NCBI GenBank assembly: GCA_037954665.1
Contig: JBBMOL010000133.1
Location: 1,364,001-1,428,000 of the forward strand
Direction of reading: 5' to 3'
DNA length: 64,000 bases
DNA from: Laguncularia racemosa
Lineage: Eukaryota; Streptophyta; Magnoliopsida; Myrtales; Combretaceae
Position 1 is the stretch's first letter. Each line of letters starts with the position of its first letter. A model generated the notes under the pieces. It was not told where the DNA came from. It saw only the letters and a list, made by a program, of their open reading frames with translations, and did no database searches. Of the stretch, positions 1 to 13,000 are shown piece by piece. A program made the translations under genes and the position numbers.

Positions 1-881
1 TTACTGGTAATACTATTCCCTTCACTCAATTCTCGTGACCTGCTACCTGCACTTCCCGTCCTCTTTCCAGGACTCCTCCCCACACCACCTCTCCCAACCC
101 CACCGTCTCTACCCGTAGCCGGTGAACTCGATCTCCGGTGACAAGAACTCTCCCCCGAAACCCGACGTATTCCGCCGTCAATTGTTCTCTCTCTACCGTT
201 CCTTCCCTGAACCACCCCTCTCCCTCTAACCCCCACCCCTACCTTGCATGATCTCTCCGGCGACGGTGCTGATCTCTGCGCCGGAGAAAAACTCCCACTC
301 CCGCTCCCACTCCCTCTTCCTCGTCTTTCACCGCCGCCGGCGACGTAAGGGCGCTTCCGCTGTAACCCGGGCTTCACCGGAGAAGACCCATTGTTATTTC
401 TTCCATTAAGTCTTCGTTTATTATTGTTATAAGCATAACTACTATTATCTCGCGTGTGATCTCTGCTGGTGACCTCAATCTCTCTCTTCTCCGTCACGGT
501 GGTGGCAGTTGAAACGCTTCCGCTGAAGCTGCACATGTCAGAGTACTCCGAAGCAGGTTCAGGTTCAGGTTCAGGTTCAGGTTCGGATTCTTGAGGCTGA
601 TTCGTGTTGGGGTTTTGTTGTTCATGGGGTTTGGATAATGGGGTTAGGGCTTGTTGGGGAATGATGGGTTTGGGGAGAAGCACTGGGGATTCAGAGAGGA
701 CGACTTCTTTTACGGTTTCTTCTTCGAGGGGGGGTTTGGGGGGCTGCGGTGGTTGGTGATGTTGGTTGTCCGGTGGTTTTGGTGGAGAAAGAGAGTGGCT
801 GGTTGGGTGAGTAGGGTTTTTGGTCTTGTCTTTGTTGGTAGTGGTGGTGGTCGTCGTCGTCGTGCTGAAACAGCAACCCAT
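1..881 (-). CDS. MGCC-starting Ser/Arg/Gly-rich protein, At1g65710-like (5' part, runs off the window)
   Basis: Reading the minus strand from the ATG at 881..879 gives 293 uninterrupted codons to the window edge, so the gene is truncated here by the window and not by mutation. The protein starts M-G-C-C-F-S, a typical signal for N-myristoylation at Gly2 plus palmitoylation at Cys3/Cys4, followed by a run of nine Thr. Then come Pro-rich stretches, a segment ETVKEVVLSESP (about residues 61-72), a (Glu-Pro)5 run coded by tandem GAACCT, the block SGSVSTATTVTEKREIEVTS, and from about residue 160 an Arg/Gly/Ser-rich tail with SPE/SPA/SPGK motifs. This layout resembles the plant family annotated as 'uncharacterized protein At1g65710' or 'serine/arginine repetitive matrix-like'. 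No catalytic domain is visible. Membrane anchoring is inferred from the MGCC start; the function is unknown. The family assignment rests on memory of overall layout and is moderately sure; the reading frame is very sure. Confidence 0.8.
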   Translation of the reverse strand, partial: MGCCFSTTTTTTTTTNKDKTKNPTHPTSHSLSPPKPPDNQHHQPPQPPKPPLEEETVKEVVLSESPVLLPKPIIPQQALTPLSKPHEQQNPNTNQPQESEPEPEPEPEPASEYSDMCSFSGSVSTATTVTEKREIEVTSRDHTRDNSSYAYNNNKRRLNGRNNNGSSPVKPGLQRKRPYVAGGGERRGRGSGSGSGSFSPAQRSAPSPERSCKVGVGVRGRGVVQGRNGRERTIDGGIRRVSGESSCHRRSSSPATGRDGGVGRGGVGRSPGKRTGSAGSRSRELSEGNSITS

Positions 882-3800
882 TTGGGAGGTGGAGGATGGA
901 GGATAATCGAGTTGGGTGGTTTAGTTCTTGTCGAAGAGAGAATGGTGTTGTGTTGGTTTTGGTGTATCGTGTCCTTCAATTACATGAAATATAATATTAA
1001 TATAGCTGTTGTAAAGTGAGAGGGACAGGGGATGAGTGCTTTTGTTTGTGGCGCGGTAATAAAGGATTTAACTTTAAAAAGTAGAGTCGAAGTCTTGCCT
1101 GGTAAGAAGAAGCGTCAGAGTGGAGGTGAGATTTGAGAACTGTGAGAGGGAATTGGTGGTGTTTTCTCAAAATAATAATAATAATAAATAAAATAAAATA
1201 AAAAAAAGATCTGTGCTGTGTGTAGTTTAAACAGTTCGGATCTTCATACTCCATATTTGTGAAAGGGACCAGGATCAGGGTTAATTACAACACTTGTTTA
1301 TGTTTTCATCTTTTCTCATTTTGAAATTTTTATCCATTCTCCGTTAAAACTAGAAATGTAGAAAGTATACGTTAGGGGAAAAATGAATCTGGAATCATTC
1401 CTTATTGAAAATTGAGTTTGAGTACAATTTTAATGTTAATCAAATTCTAGATTAAATTTAAATATTAGTATTATTTTTTATCTAAAAAAATAATTTTTAT
1501 ATAGATCAAATTTAAATAATCTTAATCAATCGAATTTAAATTTGTTAAGTGTTACTTCGAATTGAGCTTAACATCAAAATTACGAGATTAATTGAATTCG
1601 ATTTAAACTCGAGCTCAATATTATATCATTTCGATTCGATTTATTTAAAACTCTATTAATGTTTTTCCTCTTTTTTACATTGGGTACTTATATTTTCATT
1701 TTTTACATTTTGGATATCATGTTAAATAAAAGAGAGAGAGAAAGAAATACAAGGAGATAGATAGAGTGAAAGAGAGAGAGCAAGAGACATACTTAAGCCA
1801 ACTTTAAGTTGAAATCATTGTTGAATTTCATATGAATCTTATCCTTCTTTTCTTTTTAAGATTGTGAATTTGGTATGGATCGAGTTATTTTTTATTTTTT
1901 TAAAATGTTTTATCTTTTTTATTTAAAGCTAATGACTAAGATAATTTAGTTTTTCTTCTTTTTTTTTTAAATACGAATACCCAAAATATAAAATGTGAAA
2001 ACGCAAGTAACTGATGCAAAATGTAGAAAAATATAGATGCTTCTGTTACTATTTTCATATTTAGCGTTAATTTAGCATTTACAATCATGACATTAATAAC
2101 ATCCTCAAGCCTTATGATAGCTTACGTGAATTTTTAGTAACGAAACTGCAATCGATGACATTCAATAGTTAAGGTGTCATGATTACACACCAAAAAAAAA
2201 AGAAAAAAAAAGGAGGAAAAATCTAGCAACGAGCAGAGCGGAAGAATCTAATTATGATAAAAACTAGATAATTATAAATAATATTTTTGAATGATTATAC
2301 TTCACTAAAAAATTAATACTTATACTATTAAATCATAAGATTTTGGCCATGTTGTTATATTTATTTCATATTCATTTAATCCTTAAAATTTTTAATTGAA
2401 ATCTTAACTCTTAAATCTCAAAAAAAAAAAAGGGAAAAAAAGACTTTTATACCTCTATACGTTATTTAATCCTTAAAAATTAAAAAAAATTAAGTATAAT
2501 AAAATTTTAAAAAGTAAAAAAAATTCTCTCTTCAAGTCTAATTTTAACACTTTTACTTATCTTTAGACAAGGCATGGTGTTTGCTTCATCACGCCTACTT
2601 GCTTTTGTTTTCGAGTGTAGGACAATTGCATAATATATCTTTACGTCAGTACGGAACCCAACAGAAGATTTTACTGCATTACGTGTCAGTATGTACTGTT
2701 GACTTATATTCAATGAACACTACGCTAAAGTATTGTAATAAAGATATATATAGATACAGATACAGTCATAACCCAGTCTGTTTGGCTCTCTAAATTTCAA
2801 ATCAGCCAATAGCTCCATAGACATGCATGTGAGTTTTTTCATTAAAAATAAGGGATAATTTATAGATCCCCCAAATTGTAAATTGATGAGTTTGAAAAAT
2901 TGTGGAGAAATAAAATATTCGAGTTTGTGATATATATATATATATATGCATGAACAAAAATTTAAATTTGATATGTCTGTTTATGACAATCACTCAGTCC
3001 AAACACAAAGTGCAGGATAAAGAAGTATCGACTGAATTGTTAAACACGATTATGGTTTCATATCTTTTCAAAAAATAAAACCTTCATTCCCTTTTCAAAC
3101 GTTGCTTTCTAACTACTTATGATAAGTTTAAAAAAATTCAAAACTTTATAACAAAATTTATAGAAAACCGACAAGAAAAAATGTTACGTTTTCGCTTGGC
3201 ACATCCACCACATCACTTTATGAAAAGCAATTTGCAAAAGTCAATACAACCAAACCCAAAATTTTCTGATACCCGCTCACTTTATTGTCTCATTTTATAA
3301 CGTTGGATCCTCTCTTTTCCTTTTTCAGAATGCTAGACAACGATAGGATAGAATCAGGATTTGGTAGAACATAATACATCTACAGGGAGGATTTGTACAC
3401 ATCAGACATGTGTCGGTGATAGAAGAAAACAACTGCGAGTCTGCAACCAGCCTGGCAAGTGGCAAATTCTCCTATCTGTAAATATCTGCAAATTCTACAA
3501 GAAGCCAACATCCATAATAGCAACCACCAAGTTAACATGATTTGAGCTTGGACGAAGTTTTTCCCAAACAAAGCCCCATCATCACATGCTCTGCGCCATT
3601 GGGTCCTTTACAGATACAAGGGAAAGAATGTTTAAAACATATTAGGGAAGCATTCCAGCCTGCATGAACATGGTTCGTCATCCCAGAAATTTACATGTTT
3701 TAACCAATATCGTTGAACAATGATCAAAATGCTATAAGGCCAAGCATATTTTACTACGAGGGACTTATATATACAACTCAAAATCAGCTCAAGGATCACT

Positions 3801-3973
3801 AAGACTAACACAATGATAAAGGTATGGTTTAACTAATGAAAACTTGGTCAGTCACGTTTTGCGTTTGAGGGACCATTGAAACTTTGAGATGTGCTGCAAT
3901 CAAACCACAAATAACACAGGGACCAACCATCTTTCGGCAGGGCATGCCTAAGAATTAGGGATTGATGTCAATT
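882..3973. other. Intergenic region between the MGCC gene and LIP1
   Basis: This stretch holds the 5' flank of the MGCC gene, with an AAT/AAAT-rich microsatellite at about 1168-1207, a dispersed repeat at about 1405-1640 and several poly-A tracts. Its right part (about 3380-3973) should contain the 3' UTR of LIP1. The short open frames here are not supported by composition or similarity. Confidence 0.6.
1405..1640. repeat. Dispersed GAGTTTGAG/GAGCTC-type interspersed repeat, copy 1
   Basis: AT-rich block with recurring variants of gagtttgag, cgaattgagctt and actcgagctcaa. Similar blocks occur at about 16480-16740, 26460-26830 and 44870-45135, so this looks like a decayed repeat family. No ends can be drawn. 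Confidence 0.4.
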
Positions 3974-6900
3974 TCATCCAGCAAGAGGTAGCTGCGAAGA
4001 AGAAGCTGAGCGGTCGGACTCTATCATTGACTTGATGTAGAACTCACCTGCCTTGTAAGATGACCTGACCATGGGACCAGAAGCCACATAACGGAATCCC
4101 TGTGCCAACAAAAAGAGTTTATTATGTCCACGTTGATCTTTTTAGCTGATTCACTCAGAGAGGGCCTTAATTGGGTTTTTGATGAAGGCACCAAAGTAGA
4201 CATGCCCTAGCATGTGATATCCTTATCCTAAGCCCTAGGGAAGGTCCAATTAAATTAAATGATGTTAGTTCACATTAATGGTACACATGGTTCACATGTC
4301 TGTAACATGTCATGCAAGGGACATTCGGTTGAGTTTATTTACACCAGTGTCAGTATGTTTGCTATACAAGATACATCAACTCAGTTCTCATATAACAGAG
4401 AGTAAGCTGGACCAAAATTGCAAGAATTACATCAAGAATGCACTAAAACATGTGAACAGCAAGAATCAAAGACAATGAAAACAGACACCACCCATCACCT
4501 AAAGAAGACAGAATGTTACTGGAATGGCAGAATCGCATAAACTAGCAACCACCGTGTGTGGAAAAATCTGACCTTCTATTCTCACAAGGCAGGAGAACAC
4601 AACAAGAGGAAGTGTAAAAAGAACATTAGCAAAGCATTCAACTTATGAAATCCTTATCTGATGTTACATACAAAACAACTTATGAAATCCTGTTAATTTG
4701 GCCAAAAACATATTCAAGTGCCTGTACATACCTACTCATATTAGTATTAGGTTAGCATTTCAGCATCTATGTCAAGCACACAATGTCAACTGCATCTATC
4801 TTATATTTTCAGATTGCATGAGTGGAGAAAAGCAATAACAAAATTGATAAACGGGGAGTGGAATGCGGTTGCATAATAGCAAATCATGCACTGTTCTAAA
4901 AAAGATGAATGATTCCGTCCTTATAACTGAACAAGGACCACTAATTTTATACTCAGTGAAAGGGAAGGGGTTGAGGAGGAACAGGGTCAACTAGTTCCTC
5001 CACCCTTTAAGATTAATCATGTCCAAACACCATCCAAATAATGAAGCACTGTTGGGCATTAAAAGTAGTAGTTATGAGAACTAGTTTTCAAGGTGGGGAA
5101 GTGGAAAGTAAATGCAACAACTTAAATCACTATGGAATGAAGAAACTTATCATACCATCTCCATGCCAAGAGTTTGATACTTATCGAATGCCTCTGGAGT
5201 TATATATTCAGACACCGGCATATGACGCTTCGATGGCCTCATATATTGACCAAATGTCATCACATCAACACCTGCCGCCCTCACTTTCTCCATAGTTTTC
5301 ACAACTTGCTCAGGTGTCTCACCACAGCCCAACATTATGGATGTCTTAGTAAGAGTTCCAGCAGGTGCATACTCTTTTGCCATCATCAGAACATCTAGAG
5401 ATTGCTTAAAATTAGCACGGTGGTCACGCACTGAACTCTGAAGCTCCTCAACTGTCTCAATATTGTGTGCAAAAACATCTAATCCTGATTTTGCAACTAT
5501 CTCTACAGAGGTAAGGTCGCCACGAAAATCTGGTACTGCACAATCAAAATGGCAAAATGAAATCACAGAAAAACTAAACCGCTGAATTGTGAAAGTCATT
5601 AAAGAAGTAAATAAAGCTGCAGAATTCCACTTTCAATAGAGCAACGAAAAATAAGAAAAAAAATGAAGCATTTAATTAAATTTTGCTAGCACCAAGAAGC
5701 ATGGTATCATTCATAGAGCTCATAACCTGCCCAAAAAAAAGGGTAAATGTCTACCCCCAAAACTCTTCCTTCAGCCTAGCTGAAAAGGAATTACCAGAGT
5801 AACACCACTTGATTGTGTGAAAGCTTCACAATGACCTTGAGGCCAATATATGATCAAAGCATGGCAATCAAGCAATGGCATCTATTTCTCAAAGCAAACC
5901 AATACTTTCACAATCTCAAAACTAATAACTCAACCCAGTGCCAACATTATGACAAGCAATTCTACTTTCTCCTCCCAAGAATATTAGCAGGAATTTGACT
6001 GAAAAAACTACAAGACACCATTATAATACTGTTCCATACCCAAGGCTTCTATCAGCATCTTTGGTTTAAGTATCTTCAACTTCTGCACTGTCTCCGCAAA
6101 GTGACCACTCCCTTGATCGGGTAAATCATCCCGGTCCACACTGGTAATTACCACATAATCCAAACCCCAGGAAGCAACAGCCTCAGCCACATTGGAGGGC
6201 TCATTTGGGTCAGGTGGTGGAGGGGTTCGTGAAGTCTTCACATTGCAGAATCTGAGTTTAGAATAATCAACATATGAAAGCACTTAGCAGGAATTGCAGG
6301 AGGGAAAAAAAAGGAAAGAAAAAAACCATCTGCCTCTATGTAAGTGTCTCATGATCAGAAGCATAAAATTTTGATCTACTCCATAAACATCTTTTTTTTT
6401 TTTTGGTTAGCAGAATGATATAGCTAAAATTAGACTGACTGCCTCTTGACACATGAATTGCCTTACAAGCCCATGCAGCAGTTAAATATAGTGAGCTGAG
6501 ACATTTGCTAAGCACATCACTTAGAACCATAGGATGAAGTTACATGATCTGTGAAGATTTGGATTCAGTTCTCCACCTTAGCATGTAAAATTGCATAAAT
6601 GCTTAATCCAGTGCCATTCCATATAAAATTCATCATACACATAAACAACTCTAACAAGCAAAAGCATAAAATTTTGACTTTATGCCAATAAGTCCTTCAT
6701 GTGTGCGCAAACAATAAGAGATTTGCTGAGTCACATCACACAAAACTAAAATGGGGCTAAATGAAGGTTTGAAAATATAGTCAGTTCTCAAGTCTAGTGC
6801 ATAAAATTATCCGAAGGCTTGATCTGGTTGCATCTATATTCCGCACCCTCCATATTTTAGGGGTTGAAACACTGTCATATGAAGCTGCAGCAGGAGCTCA

Positions 6901-7807
6901 TAGCCAGATCATAACATGAAGATTACAATTCTGCTCTTCCTTCCGATAGGATATAAAATTGTCCAAAAGCATCGGTAAGCTAATTTATATACTTATAATC
7001 CAGTAAAAGCTGCAGCTTCATCGACCAATTATAGTTCCTAGGACACCCAATTCGATCCACTCCATTATCATCAAACTAGGCAAACAAGTTAATCGACAAA
7101 CAACCCTTAAAATTTCCACATAAAGCTAAAAACTTTGCCTCCAAATGTAGATTTCGCTGCCAAGCTTTTGAAAATTCGAATTTACAATGCATTTTTTTAT
7201 CCCATGGATTGAGCGATCAGCGCATTAAAAATCGAAAAATTCTTCCATAAACATTCTTATCAAGTATCCCGAGCACTCTTAATCCAACCAAATAGATCAT
7301 TCCGATACACTAGAACTAAGAAACCTAACTTTGGACGTAAGGAAAAAAAAATTACCTACACCCACGAGTACAAGTATCACCCAAGATCATAATTGTAGCC
7401 GTAGCAGTCCCCGTCTCGCCACCCGACCAACACTCACCCAAGTTAGGGCATTTAGCTTCCTCACAAACAGTATGCAGCTTCAAATCCCTCAATTTCCTCT
7501 TAATTTGAACATACTTCTCGCCACCAGGGATCGATTCCTTCATCCATTTAGGCTTGGGCAAGGGCTTCTTCTTGGTACCGACCTCAACGGAGTAAGAACT
7601 GCTGGATTGGAGTCCGATGAAGTCGGAGAGAGTTGGGGATTCTTCAGCTAGTCGAGCTCGGAGGGAAGCTAAGGTTTGGGGCGGAGGAGAAGGAGAGGGT
7701 GGGGTTAGGGTTTGGTGATTGGGCGTGGAAGAGAAGGGGGAGATGAGATTGAGATAATAATTTGAACGGAGGAAAATTGGGGTTATTTGCTTGATGCGGG
7801 ACTGCAT
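3974..7807 (-). CDS. LIP1: Lipoyl synthase, mitochondrial (4 exons)
   Basis: Radical-SAM enzyme that inserts two sulfurs at C6 and C8 of protein-bound octanoyl groups, making the lipoyl cofactor of mitochondrial 2-oxoacid dehydrogenases and the glycine cleavage H protein. Exons on the minus strand: 7807..7356, 6251..6040, 5535..5156, 4099..3974. All introns are GT-AG, the phases agree, and the joined frame is 389 aa. Visible motifs: the auxiliary cluster CX4CX5C (C115, C120, C126 in CEEAKCPNLGEC), the radical-SAM CX3CX2C (C146, C150, C153 in CTRGCRFC, split by intron 1) and the C-terminal RSSY motif (360-363). The first ~45 residues are Ser/Pro/Thr/Arg-rich and suit a mitochondrial transit peptide. 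I chose the ATG at 7807 because it starts a typical presequence; an in-frame ATG at 7858 would add 17 residues. It is transcribed away from SCAMP, with about 2.3 kb between the two starts. Confidence 0.97.
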
Positions 7808-10065
7808 TGTAGGGCTATGTCCGTACAGTTTCTTACTTCCTCCTTGTCGATGAATCAATCTCCCTCTCCCTCCGAGGTTGTTTGTTGAATGGGTGGTCGG
7901 TAAACCGTTGGTTTACGTTGCTGCGTTAAGTTTTGGTCGTGGACTGGAATGGAGAAAAGCGCTGCTTCATTCATTTGTTTCTTCTTCTTTTTTCATTTTC
8001 TTTTTCTTTTCCCACCAATTACCATTATCACCGTGGTTGGTTTATAAAAATTCTTTCTCAAAAGACATTTAAAATAGGCAATTATTATCCTTCACAACCC
8101 CACTTTCCTTATCCATCATTCATCTAATAACCCAAGGGAAAACCTCTTACTAATTAAGGTTTTTCTCTTTTTAAATTACATACATATCAATGTATTAATT
8201 TAAGGAAACCATATATTTTAATATATAATATTATTTTCTATACTTCTATCCTTGCTCTTCTCCCATCATGCTACTATTGATGTTAATGATGCATTTAATA
8301 TGTAGGATCGGACTTTTAATAAAATTGAAATATTCTATTTTAAAATTTAGAATTGTGATTTATTTGTTAATATAAAATTACCTATACAACCTTTTTATTT
8401 AAAACCTAAATAAAATAATTAAAAAGAAATAATCCAATAAATGATATATTTTCTCTTTGTTAAGTATAATTTATTCTATGTATCATAAAGCATTATATAC
8501 ATATTGCCTTGATGAAATGTAAAAAAAGTTTTAAATTAAGGGCAATATAATAAATTTGGATCCTCTTCTATATAGATAGTAAATTAAAACATAAACCAAT
8601 CTTGCTTTTGCAAAAAATCAAAGAGAGTTGTCAAGTCTCTCATATCTAAATCCTAGTGATGTCACCTAGACTCTTGTGGATCCCAATATGTATTCATTTA
8701 TTTTCAAATCAATTCTCTTGGTTAGAAACACTCATCTTATTTAATTATATTGTTTTCCTTTACTTATTGGTCGAATGATTAACGAATCTAATTAAATTGT
8801 AAAAATAAATTAAAAGATAAAAAATAAAAGAGGTAAGGATGATTTCTTTGATTGTCTTTGATTACAACAAACTCTTAACCACTCTATAATTTCAACAAGA
8901 AAGTCATTTCAAGAATCAAGAAGTAACAAACTTGTTCAGCTTCATCAGATGACTCTAAAGCATTCTCTACTCAACATTAGAGCCGTAGACCAATAGACTA
9001 ACATTCCATTTGTCACTCATCGTCATCGACACCTACAATTGCTCTAGGTTTCTACACTGATCAACTTATCGTTGGAGAAGGTGCTTCCAACAATGTACGT
9101 ACCAAGATTAACTCCAATGGTCCGTATGATAGTAAATGTGGCACTGTGGCAATTAGTATCGTTGCTAAGGACTCATGTGGTGTAGTTTGCAGGAGATTCT
9201 CTTAAATGACTTTGGCAAGCTCCCTCGAACTGGTAAAGGCAGTTGCAAAATTGGATGCACTAAGAATAGCATTAATGTATGGTCGATAACAAATGATCTC
9301 AAACAATGAATAATGTGTGTATTTATAGAGTCTTGATTTATTATATTGATATGAATTGAAATTCATATATTTTATTTAGTTTTGCATCGATTAGAAATAA
9401 TTCGATAAAATATAAGGCAAATTACAATAATTGATTGAATAATAGACTAGATTAAGGTAACATACGTCATACGAATTAGTTTTTAAATCTCCATTTTTAT
9501 TGGAAGATATTTTTACTTTTGATTCTATTCTTGTTTCTTTTCCTTTAGATTTTGATGATATATTTGATTTATTTGCTACTTTAGAATTTAATATAAGCTC
9601 CTCTCCTGGTTTAATGAAAAAAAAAAAAGAAAAAAGAAAAAGGAAAATTACCCCTACTTTTTGCTAATTACTAAAGTTGATGTATCCCAACTGATAACTA
9701 CCTTAACCGTCGATCGTGGAATCGCCATTTAGGTAGACACGACGGAATGGAATATCGGCTGTCTGTCCCCCTCCCCCACTTTATTTTATTTTATTTTATT
9801 TATTTGCAAATCAAACATCAAAGAAACATTTTGCTCCTTACATACCACTTCATCACCACTTTCCAATTTTTTTTTCTCTCCCCTCCACCTCCCGCGAACC
9901 AAAACAAACAAACCACTTCCTTAATTTTCCCTTCAACTTTCTTTCCATTTTCTTTTCCCCAAGAAACAGACAATCCAAAACCCTCCCCCTTGGTCACATA
10001 TTAACCATATTCAGCACGTTTTGTCTGGCTATCTTTTCGTCAACTCGAGATCCCTTCGATTTCTC
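7808..10065. other. Intergenic region between LIP1 and SCAMP (divergent promoters)
   Basis: Contains the 5' flanks of two divergent genes. It is mostly AT-rich non-coding sequence, with a LINE-derived RNase H fragment at 9104-9286 and a TTTTA microsatellite at about 9779-9805. No other gene is supported. Confidence 0.6.
9104..9286 (+). pseudogene. LINE-type RNase H fragment, broken
   Basis: One frame reads KINSNGPYDSK, then AISIVAKDSCGVV, a TAA at 9203, and (same frame) ASSLELVKAVAKLDALRIAL before a second stop at 9284. This matches the plant RNase H domain found at the end of non-LTR retrotransposons: (V)KINxDGA...IGVVxRDxxG...SSxxxxEAxALLxALxLA. The usual Asp of the first motif (NVDGA) is replaced (NSNGP), and an in-frame stop splits the domain, so it is a dead fragment. 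I see no reverse transcriptase or poly-A tail nearby. Confidence 0.6.
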
Positions 10066-13000
10066 ATGAGTCGTTACGATCCAAACCCTTTCGATGACGA
10101 CGTCAATCCTTTCGCCGTAAGGAAATTCCTACATTGCATTGCACAATGCATTTAACGAACGGTTTCGTGAAATTGATTGGATTTCAAGCGTTACTTTGGT
10201 TATATTCTGTGATTTATTTACTTTATTTCGCAATTTTTTCTCATTGCGTTGCTACATTGTTGTCATTCTGTAATTTACTTTGTTTTTTGGGCCAATATCT
10301 GTTACGTAATTAGCAAGATTATATCCTTTTGTCATTTTATTGATAAATATGGAAACGGTTAGGTTGAGTAATGTAAAGATTGTAATTTTTTAATTCCAAA
10401 GTGGCAAGTTTGATTTCTTATAGTTATAATGAAGCCGAGGAATCTAGGGTTTAGCATTTCTTTTTTTCCTGTTTAAGTATGAATTGTAGCTTTATGAGGT
10501 CATATAGTTGCCTTAGACTATTATCAATTGTAACCTTTCTGAAGGTAAAAGCTATGTTTGGTTATGATGACGGATTGTAGTATTTAAGATGTTATTTTTT
10601 AGAAAGGGGCTTTGGAGGATGAATTGAGAAAATTATATATGTGTTCTGTGTGAATCCGTGTAACTAGTTGAGGGCACTAGTTGCTTGTGGCATTTGAGAT
10701 TATTTTAGAGTTTCTTTTTGGATAAATGAGATAATTTAATGTACTCTTTTCTACCAAAACTTAAAGGTGTGATTTTCATTTCTGCGAACTTAAATGTTAT
10801 TGGGTTTCTATTGGATACATGTTAACACCCTTAGTGGATCCAATTCAATTTGAGTGTAGGGGAGTAAAAATTGCACACAAGTGGAGTTCAAGCGAGTGGA
10901 AATCATTCTTCTGATTTGGGATTAGGGCTAATAATTTAGAATCTTGTGCAAGGCACATATGGATTTGTGCTTATGTCCATAGGTTTGCAACAAAATGGAG
11001 CTCTGGAGTGGTGAATTCGGATTTTAGAGATGAATGCAAAAGGTCTTGAGTTTATGGTCCTAATTGCTGTGCCGTGGGGTTTAGGCGCTTGACCCTTTCT
11101 TGTTTTATTATGAAAAAGAGACCTGAAAGATTTTGGGTGGCACTGTTTCGATGCTCAGACCCAGTGAAATGTTCCTTGAAACTAAACCACCCTGCAATCA
11201 GATGAACTAATTCAGGCAAAGTAGTGTGAATAACTGCAGAGTAACCTTCTGGATTATTAGCAAAAATTGATAATTAAACATGCATCATAGTTTATTGATA
11301 GAATGTTTTTTATCAGAAACAACTCCTAAGCATGATGTTGTTCTTTTCTTTTTTCTTTTTTAATCCTGTATATGCATGTTATTTCTGTTAGGACCAATCA
11401 TCCAGAGGGAAGGGGAGTGGACAGTCAAGCTATGGTGGGGGAGCTTTTTATACAACAGTGGGTCTTCTGACACACATATCCATATTAAAGATTTCTTGTA
11501 ACTATAGCTTCAATCGTCTGAGATTTCGTGAAACATTTAGATAAGAGACCATTTAAATGTCTTCTAAAGGTTCTTACACATGTATTCACCACTTTTGAGA
11601 TTGGTTCAGTTGCTTAATACTTGTTCCTTAAATTCAGCAATGCTTGACTTTTTGGCTGTTTCAACCATACTTTTGCTTCAATGATTCAATTTTGCTTGAT
11701 ACACTTCTTGTATTAGACTGTTCTTGTGAACTTTTTATCATTTTCATTGCCAAATTATCTTGCTGAATTCTAGAACCCTGGGAGTGTTCCAGCAGCAACT
11801 TCAAAACTTTCAACTCTTCCTCCAGAGCCCTATGGTCGTGGTGCAACAGTTGATATTCCTCTTGACGGTGCAATGGTAAAGGTTGCCCTGGAGTTGTTTG
11901 AGCATATTTTAATGCCTCAGCCCTTTCACTTTTTTGCTGATTTCATCATAGGATTTGAAAGCGAAAGAGAAGGAGCTTCAGGCTAAAGAGGCCGAACTGA
12001 AGAGAAAAGAACAGGTAATATTTTTGTTTTGTACAATTACATATGTGCTGCCACATTGTAATTATAATTGATTGTAGCTCAGTGCTTCTAATTTAGTTTT
12101 CAGCCTAGTATTTTATCTATGCAATAAGTTTTTGAATTTTTCCTTTGTACGTGTGCAACATAGACATTTGTATACTATTTCATACTACTTTATCATGCAC
12201 TTCCCAGTTTTTCATAGTAATATAAATGCCTTATTGATTCTTTATAGGAACTAAAAAGAAAAGAAGATGCTATTTCACGAGGTAACTTCTCCCTTTTATT
12301 CTTTCTCTCTCTCTCCCCCTCTATAATTTCAAAGAGGAAGTGAGCTTTGTCAAATCTTTCCATTGGCATCAAATGTTTGGCATGCATATATGCTGGTTTG
12401 AAAAGCTTATACTCCCTTGTCTTGGCAGCCGGAATTGTGATAGAGGACAAAAACTGGCCACCATTTTTTCCTCTCATCCACCATGACATTCCAAATGAGA
12501 TACCTCTCCATCTTCAGAAAATTCAGTATGTTGCTTTCACAACATTCTTGGGTATGTAAAGCTATGCTCTTCCAAATGTGAATTTCTGACCAACTATGTG
12601 GACACAGACCTGTATGTCTTATAGTTGGTGATATCATTTGTTTGCCAGTTCTGATTGTATATGATTCCATGTTTCTATTTTTAACCGTTGAACCTGGCAA
12701 CCCACTAACCGTAGTTTTGAATGGCTAAGTCAAAATAACACTTGGTTAATTAAATTCTAGCCATCCTATCTAAAGTGCAAAGCTGACTGTCAATACCCTA
12801 TTGATCATTTCATTTATAAATTTTACTATTTTTAAGTATCGATTGCTCATTGAAGAATTATTTTCTGAAATTCTCATATCATTATTAATAAATTCATCAA
12901 ATTACTTGCTTCTGTGAATGTACTTCAGACACTATCAAACTGATCTTACATGCTCTCCATTACATTACTTTAGATGTTCTCTGGAATGATGCAGGATTGG

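Noticed and set aside
651..1019. 122-codon plus-strand open frame rich in Gly, Trp and Phe
   Set aside because: It is antisense to the MGCC protein; the Gly/Trp richness is the mirror of Pro/Thr codons on the other strand.
5041..5398. Plus-strand open frames over LIP1 exon 3
   Set aside because: They lie antisense to a well-supported exon with no motif of their own.
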